Assembly (NCBI RefSeq): GCF_028807635.1
Contig: NZ_JARBAX010000001.1
Location: forward strand, 1,563,001 to 1,627,000
DNA length: 64,000 nucleotides
DNA from: Streptomyces spiramyceticus
GTDB lineage: Bacteria; Actinomycetota; Actinomycetes; Streptomycetales; Streptomycetaceae
Direction: 5' to 3'
Positions 59,767 through 64,000 of the stretch are shown here, piece by piece. Position numbers and translations under genes: made by a program. The number at the start of each line of letters is the position of its first letter. Position 1 is the first letter of the stretch. The notes below the pieces were generated by a model. The model saw only the letters and a program-made list of their open reading frames with translations, did not search any database and had not been told where the DNA came from.

Positions 59767-62349
59767 ATGGGCACAGGCATACCGAGACCTCTCCTCATCA
59801 CCACCGCCGCCATCGCGAGCGCACTCCTCCTCTCCCCCGTCCCAGCCACCGCCCACCCCGGCGACGGCCGGGACGGGGGCCGGGACGGCGGCGTACACCG
59901 GGAGCGGGCCGCCGGTGGGCAAGGGGCGGCCGCGGCCCGGAATCCGGCTTCCGCCGCCGCCAACGCGCTCGATGCGGCGAAGTCCCCCGGGCTCAAGCAC
60001 GACCGTGGTTATCCGCGCCGGACCACCCTCACCCCGCCCGCCCCCAACCCGGCCGACAAGTCCATCAAGCTGGGGCTCACGCCGTACCACTCCATCGCAC
60101 CGAAGCTCAACGCCCTTCAGAAGCTGGGCAATCGGGTCAGTGTCGAGGTCGCCGGACGGTCCGCCGGTGGGCATCAGCTCTATCTCGTCACTGTCACCGC
60201 GCCCGAGAGTTCCCGCGAGGCGCGCGAGCAGGAGCGGATGCGGGAGCTCATTGAGAATTCGCCGGGCGCCGCCGCCAAGGACCGTCGTATCAAGGCGACT
60301 TACAAAGCACCCGTCTTCATCAACAACAACATCCACGGCAATGAATGGGAGGGTACGGACGCCGCCCTGAAGCTCATCGAGAAGCTCGCGAAGGCAAAGG
60401 ACGGCAAGACCGCCGATCTGCTGGCGAAGACCCGTATCTATCTCAATGTGACTGCCAATCCCGACGGGCGGATCGCGGGCACCCGCGCCAACGCCAACGG
60501 CTTCGACCTCAACCGGGACTTCATCACCGCCACCCAGCCCGAGGCCCGCGCGATCCGGCAGATCGCCATCGACAAGCAGCCCGCCGTGATGCTCGACCTG
60601 CACGGGTACGTCAACGGCACGCTCATCGAGCCGACGACGCCGCCGCACGGCGAGAATTACGAGTACGACCTCTTCCTCAAGAATTCGTATGCGAATGCGC
60701 TGGGGATGGAACGGGCTGTGAACGGGCTCGGTTATACGCCCGCCAAGGACGGTGTCGAGCCCGCCGTCATCCCCTTCCGCGACGAGGAAGAGGGCTGGGA
60801 CGACTGGCCGCCGATCTTCACGCCGCAGTACATGCCTTTCCAGGGCGCGGTCGCGGCGCACACCATCGAGTTCCCGATGCAGGTCAACAACAAGTCGTAC
60901 GACACGCTGCCCGTCGATGAGCTGCGCCGCAGGGCCGCCATCAACACGGACATCGCGGGCGCCGCGATGCGCGCCTCCCTCGACTACACGGCGGCCAAGC
61001 GCACTTCCGTCATCGCCGACCAGATCGAGACCTTCCGGCGCGGTGCGGCAGGCGCCGCGCAGGTGCCGGTGTCGGCGGAGACCGTGCCGGGCGTGCCCGG
61101 CATCGGGCCCGAGGACGTCTATACGACCGGCTTTCCGCGGGCGTACGTCGTCCCGGCCGGGCGGACGCAGCGGTCCGCTACCGCCGCGGCGCGGCTCGTC
61201 GACCATCTCGTCGCCAATGACGTGCGGGTGGAGCGTGCCCGGCGGGACTTCAAGCTCGGCGGGCGTGCGTACGAGGCGGGGTCCTACGTCGTCGACATGC
61301 GGCAGCCCAAGCGCGGTCTGGCCAATGTGATCCTGTCCGAGGGGCGCGACATCAGCGCCGATGTGTCGACCATGTATGACATCTCCGGATGGAGTCTCGG
61401 GCTGCTGTGGGGCGCGAGTGTTGAGAAGGTACAGAAGGCTTCTGGTGGGGTGGATGTTCCGGGGCGTCCGGTGCATGCCGCGTCACCCACCGGGTACGTC
61501 GCGCCTCGCGGTGATCTTCAGCTGCGGCTCGACGACCCCAAGGAGCTCACCGCCCTCAACTCCCTTCTGACAGCGGGCGTGAAGGTACGGCGTACCGCCG
61601 ACGGCAGTGCGATCGTGCCCGCATCGGCCCGTAAGAAGGCCGCGGCGCTCGCCGACCGTTACGGCGTCGCCTTCCACGCCACCAAGGCCAAGGGTGTCGC
61701 CCCGCTCGGCCGGACCCGGGTCGCCGCTGCCGTGACGCCGGGCGAGCTGTTCGCGCTGCGCGAGATGGGCTTCGACGTACTGCCGGTGTCCACGGCGACG
61801 CTCAACGCGGGCTTCGACTGGTCGAAGGCGGACGTGCTGTTCGTGTCGTCCGGGCTGGAGTACGGGAAGCTCGAACCGGCCGCGCGCGGCGCACTCGACG
61901 CTTTCCTCGCGGGCGGTGGAGGGCTGGTCGGCCGTGGCGCGGCGGGTGCGGCGCTCAATGCCGATGCCGGTCTGCTGGCGGCCGAGCCCGTCGAGGGCAA
62001 CGGTGACGCGAACGGTGTCGTACGGGTCGTCAACGCAGGCGGTCCCGTGACCGGCGGCGCCCCCGCCCACACCTTCGTCTACTCGCCGGTGTGGTTCACC
62101 GACCTCGGTCCCGGCGTCCGCGTCGACCAGTCGTACGGCGCCGGCAACCCGCTCGTCTCCGGCCACTGGCGCGCGGCCGAGGACGGCAGCGGCGGCCCGA
62201 AGGACGCGGCCGGCAAGGCTGCGGTCGTCAGCGGTACGGCGGCCAAGGGCGCGAGCGTGGTGCTGTTCGGTACGGAGCCGCTGTTCCGTGCGCACCCGAA
62301 GGGCATCTACGCGCAGGTCGGACGGGCGTTGATCAACTCGGCGGGCTGA
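59767..62349 (+). CDS. Secreted M14-family zinc carboxypeptidase
   Basis: 860 aa with a signal peptide (LLITTAAIASALLLSPVPATA). The M14 domain spans about 90-400: zinc ligands His190 and Glu193 in NIHGNEWEG, third ligand His279 in LDLHGYVNG, catalytic Glu368 in HTIEFPMQ; GFDLNRDF is the substrate-binding part. The remaining 450 residues form beta-rich domains of unknown role, which is long for the family but common in streptomycete homologues. Extracellular peptide trimming is the likely role. Confidence 0.92.
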   Translation: MGTGIPRPLLITTAAIASALLLSPVPATAHPGDGRDGGRDGGVHRERAAGGQGAAAARNPASAAANALDAAKSPGLKHDRGYPRRTTLTPPAPNPADKSIKLGLTPYHSIAPKLNALQKLGNRVSVEVAGRSAGGHQLYLVTVTAPESSREAREQERMRELIENSPGAAAKDRRIKATYKAPVFINNNIHGNEWEGTDAALKLIEKLAKAKDGKTADLLAKTRIYLNVTANPDGRIAGTRANANGFDLNRDFITATQPEARAIRQIAIDKQPAVMLDLHGYVNGTLIEPTTPPHGENYEYDLFLKNSYANALGMERAVNGLGYTPAKDGVEPAVIPFRDEEEGWDDWPPIFTPQYMPFQGAVAAHTIEFPMQVNNKSYDTLPVDELRRRAAINTDIAGAAMRASLDYTAAKRTSVIADQIETFRRGAAGAAQVPVSAETVPGVPGIGPEDVYTTGFPRAYVVPAGRTQRSATAAARLVDHLVANDVRVERARRDFKLGGRAYEAGSYVVDMRQPKRGLANVILSEGRDISADVSTMYDISGWSLGLLWGASVEKVQKASGGVDVPGRPVHAASPTGYVAPRGDLQLRLDDPKELTALNSLLTAGVKVRRTADGSAIVPASARKKAAALADRYGVAFHATKAKGVAPLGRTRVAAAVTPGELFALREMGFDVLPVSTATLNAGFDWSKADVLFVSSGLEYGKLEPAARGALDAFLAGGGGLVGRGAAGAALNADAGLLAAEPVEGNGDANGVVRVVNAGGPVTGGAPAHTFVYSPVWFTDLGPGVRVDQSYGAGNPLVSGHWRAAEDGSGGPKDAAGKAAVVSGTAAKGASVVLFGTEPLFRAHPKGIYAQVGRALINSAG

Positions 62350-62372
62350 GCGACTCGGAAGGCCGTATTACG

Positions 62373-62416
62373 AGGTGAAGGGCCGCACCCCCTGGACGGG
62401 GTGCGGCCCTTCACCT
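62373..62416. terminator. Bidirectional terminator, M14 and Ohr genes
   Basis: AGGTGAAGGGCCGCACCCC at 62373-62391 is an exact inverted repeat of 62398-62416 with a six-base loop CTGGAC. It lies between the stop codons of the convergent M14 and Ohr genes. Confidence 0.9.
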
Positions 62417-62433
62417 TGTGCGGTGCGCCGGAA

Positions 62434-62862
62434 TCAGACGACGGACAGCTCAACCTTGATGTTGCCGCGGGTGGCGTTGGAGTACGGGCACACCTGGTGC
62501 GCCTTCTCCAGCAGGTCCTTCGCGGTGGCCGCATCCACGTTCGGGATGTGGGCGCTGAGCGCGACCTCAAGACCGAAGCCACCGTCGCCGTTCGAGCCGA
62601 TGCCGACCTTCGCCGTCACGACGGAGCCCGAAATGTCGGCCTTCTCCTTGCGGGCGACGACGCCGAGCGCGCCCTGGAAGCAGGCGCTGTAGCCGGCCGC
62701 GAAGAGCTGCTCCGGGTTGGTTCCGGCGCCGCTGCCGCCCATCTCCTTCGGCGGGTTCACGACGACGTCGAGGTTGCCGTCGTCCGAGGCGACACGGCCG
62801 TCACGGCCGTTCTCCGCGGTGGCGACAGCGGTGTACTTCACGTCAATGGCCTGGATGGTCAT
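62434..62862 (-). CDS. ohr: Organic hydroperoxide resistance protein (Ohr)
   Basis: 142 aa. The two redox cysteines are Cys61 in AACFQGAL-like context (SACFQGAL) and Cys125 in HQVCPYSNA, and the catalytic Glu51 is in NPEQLFAAGYS. This is the Ohr branch of the OsmC superfamily. It reduces organic hydroperoxides with thiols. No OhrR gene is visible nearby, although Ohr genes commonly have one. Confidence 0.94.
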   Translation of the reverse strand: MTIQAIDVKYTAVATAENGRDGRVASDDGNLDVVVNPPKEMGGSGAGTNPEQLFAAGYSACFQGALGVVARKEKADISGSVVTAKVGIGSNGDGGFGLEVALSAHIPNVDAATAKDLLEKAHQVCPYSNATRGNIKVELSVV

Positions 62863-62928
62863 GCTGAGGAATCCTCCTGCTTGGTACGCCGCGACTCGCG
62901 CCCACGACCGCGGCGGCTGTGGGTGAGC

Positions 62929-63948
62929 CTATCGGGTAAGAGAAACGATCATCTTTCCGGTGTTCTCACCGCGGAGCAGGCCGACGAATGCGTCGTAGCC
63001 GTTCTCGATGCCCTCGACGACGGTCTCGTTGTACTTGAGCTCGCCGGAGCGGATCCAGCCCGAGACGTCCTTGACGAACTGCGGCTGGAGCGCGGCATGG
63101 TCGCCGACCAGCACGCCCTGCAGCCGGAGCCGCTTGCCGATGATCAGCGCCATGTTGCGCGGACCGGGCGTGGCCTCGGTGTTGTTGTACTGCGCGATCA
63201 TTCCGCAGATCGTGGCGCGGCCGTGCACGTTCAGCGAGCCGATGGCCGCTTCGAGGTGTTCGCCGCCGACGTTGTCGAAGTAGACCTCGATGCCGTCGGG
63301 AGCGGCCTCGCGCAGCTGCTCCGCGACGGGGCCGTCCTTGTAGTTGAACGCCGCGTCGAAACCGTACTCCTCGGTGAGGAGCTTGACCTTCTCGGCCGAG
63401 CCGGCCGAGCCGATGACCCGCGACGCGCCCTTGAGCTTCGCCATCTGGCCGACCTGACTGCCGACCGCACCGGCCGCGCCGGAGACGAAGACGGCGTCGC
63501 CCTCCTTGAAGGAGGCGACCTCGAAGAGGCCCGCGTAGGCGGTGAGGCCGGTCATGCCCAGTACGCCGAGGTAGGCGGAGAGCGGGGCGAGTGAGGCGTC
63601 GACCTTGGTGGCGTGCTTGGCGTTGACGTCGGCGTACTCGCGCCAGCCGAGGCCGTGCAGGACGTGGTCGCCGACGGCGAAGCGCTCGTCGCCGGAGGCG
63701 ATGACCTCGCCGACCGCGCCGCCGTCCATCGGCTCGTCGAGCTGGAAGGGCGGGACGTACGACTTCACGTCGTTCATGCGGCCGCGCATGTAGGGATCGA
63801 CCGAGAAGTGGAGGTTGCGGACCAGAATGCGACCCTCGGCCGGCGCGGACACCGGGGCCTCGCGCAGGGCGAAGTCCTCGGCCTTGGGCCAGCCGTGCGG
63901 GCGGGCGACGAGGTGCCAGGAACGGCCGGTCGTGGGCAGTGCGGTCAT
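62929..63948 (-). CDS. NADP-dependent MDR oxidoreductase
   Basis: 339 aa from ATG 63948 with AGGAGG 10 bp upstream. It belongs to the PTGR/CurA/YncB-like branch of MDR proteins: LVARPHGWPKAEDFALRE, DPYMRGRMNDVKSYVPPFQ, the cofactor motif FVSGAAGAVGSQVGQMAK and YFDNVGGEHLEAAI. It reduces activated double bonds of alkenals or ketones with NADPH. A symmetrical TTCAG-CTGAA sequence upstream may be an operator. Confidence 0.94.
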   Translation of the reverse strand: MTALPTTGRSWHLVARPHGWPKAEDFALREAPVSAPAEGRILVRNLHFSVDPYMRGRMNDVKSYVPPFQLDEPMDGGAVGEVIASGDERFAVGDHVLHGLGWREYADVNAKHATKVDASLAPLSAYLGVLGMTGLTAYAGLFEVASFKEGDAVFVSGAAGAVGSQVGQMAKLKGASRVIGSAGSAEKVKLLTEEYGFDAAFNYKDGPVAEQLREAAPDGIEVYFDNVGGEHLEAAIGSLNVHGRATICGMIAQYNNTEATPGPRNMALIIGKRLRLQGVLVGDHAALQPQFVKDVSGWIRSGELKYNETVVEGIENGYDAFVGLLRGENTGKMIVSLTR

Positions 63949-63972
63949 GCGGTGCGACCTCCTAAGAAAAGC

Positions 63973-63985
63973 TTCAGGTACTGAA
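63973..63985. promoter_or_regulatory. TTCAG-CTGAA dyad upstream of the oxidoreductase
   Basis: TTCAGGTACTGAA is a short dyad (5-bp arms) 25 bp from the oxidoreductase start, in a gap that continues beyond the right edge. A MarR-type regulator gene often lies divergent from such oxidoreductases, and the site could be shared; the window ends before it can be seen. Confidence 0.4.
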
Positions 63986-64000
63986 ACAACCATGCTCCTG

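Overview
The window is a high-GC chromosomal segment of a streptomycete or a close relative. GTG and TTG starts are common, genes are dense and often overlap by 4 bp, and there is a contiguous FasR-FabD-FabH-ACP-FabF locus, a homodimeric AceE, several TerD proteins and many secreted proteins or lipoproteins. No prophage, intact insertion sequence, CRISPR array or large biosynthetic cluster is visible. From memory, much of the segment resembles the conserved core arm of the Streptomyces chromosome around aceE and fab; this was not checked.

Layout. 0-7.8 kb: FetB-like permease, secreted HNH nuclease, PhoD-like phosphatase, FAD/NAD(P)-binding protein, DedA protein, DUF2277 and a secreted protein. 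7.7-9.3 kb: gene remnants (a 5'-truncated ECF41/SigJ-type sigma factor and a frameshifted small gene) plus one small intact gene, beside a tRNA-Val(UAC). 9.5-12.7 kb: DUF4097 lipoprotein, coiled-coil membrane protein, FmdB zinc ribbon, O-methyltransferase. 12.8-21.7 kb: tellurium-resistance (Ter) type cluster with HAD hydrolase, a long phosphoribosyltransferase/TRSP plus StiP/Pelota fusion, HpcH-like lyase, three TerD proteins, a TerA-like protein and a DUF475/TerC membrane protein. 21.8-27.4 kb: peroxiredoxin, DUF3052, aceE, potassium channel, secreted inhibitor. 27.5-35.5 kb: transporter remnant, two DUF1023 hydrolases flanking a DUF4429 protein and a two-component system, an acyltransferase, and about 800 bp of repeat-rich noncoding DNA. 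35.5-39 kb: MerR/aldo-keto reductase operon, broken acetyltransferase, serine hydrolase, pirin. 39-44.5 kb: fatty acid synthase locus and DUF3145. 44.8-52.6 kb: SGNH lipoprotein, GH3 glycosidase with divergent TetR regulator, pyroglutamyl-peptidase-like protein lacking its catalytic cysteine, LysE exporter, nitrilase-like hydrolase, EI24 protein. 52.8-64 kb: AfsR-like regulator, DrrAB-type transporter, GNAT, nitroreductase-hemerythrin fusion, M14 peptidase, Ohr and an MDR oxidoreductase.

The least expected signals are repeats. A short palindromic element (ends near CCCCAAGCT and GGGAGACCCCA) sits in frame inside a phosphatase, an acetyltransferase remnant and, in doubled nested form, directly after the Walker A motif of the AfsR-like regulator. 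The 32.4-33.2 kb intergenic region holds two inverted 92-bp modules whose 29-30 bp ends are almost identical while their 33-bp cores differ, around 48-bp direct repeats with a 120-bp period. Three genes end in short tandem repeats that include the stop codon. All functional calls come from reading motifs by eye; no database search was run.
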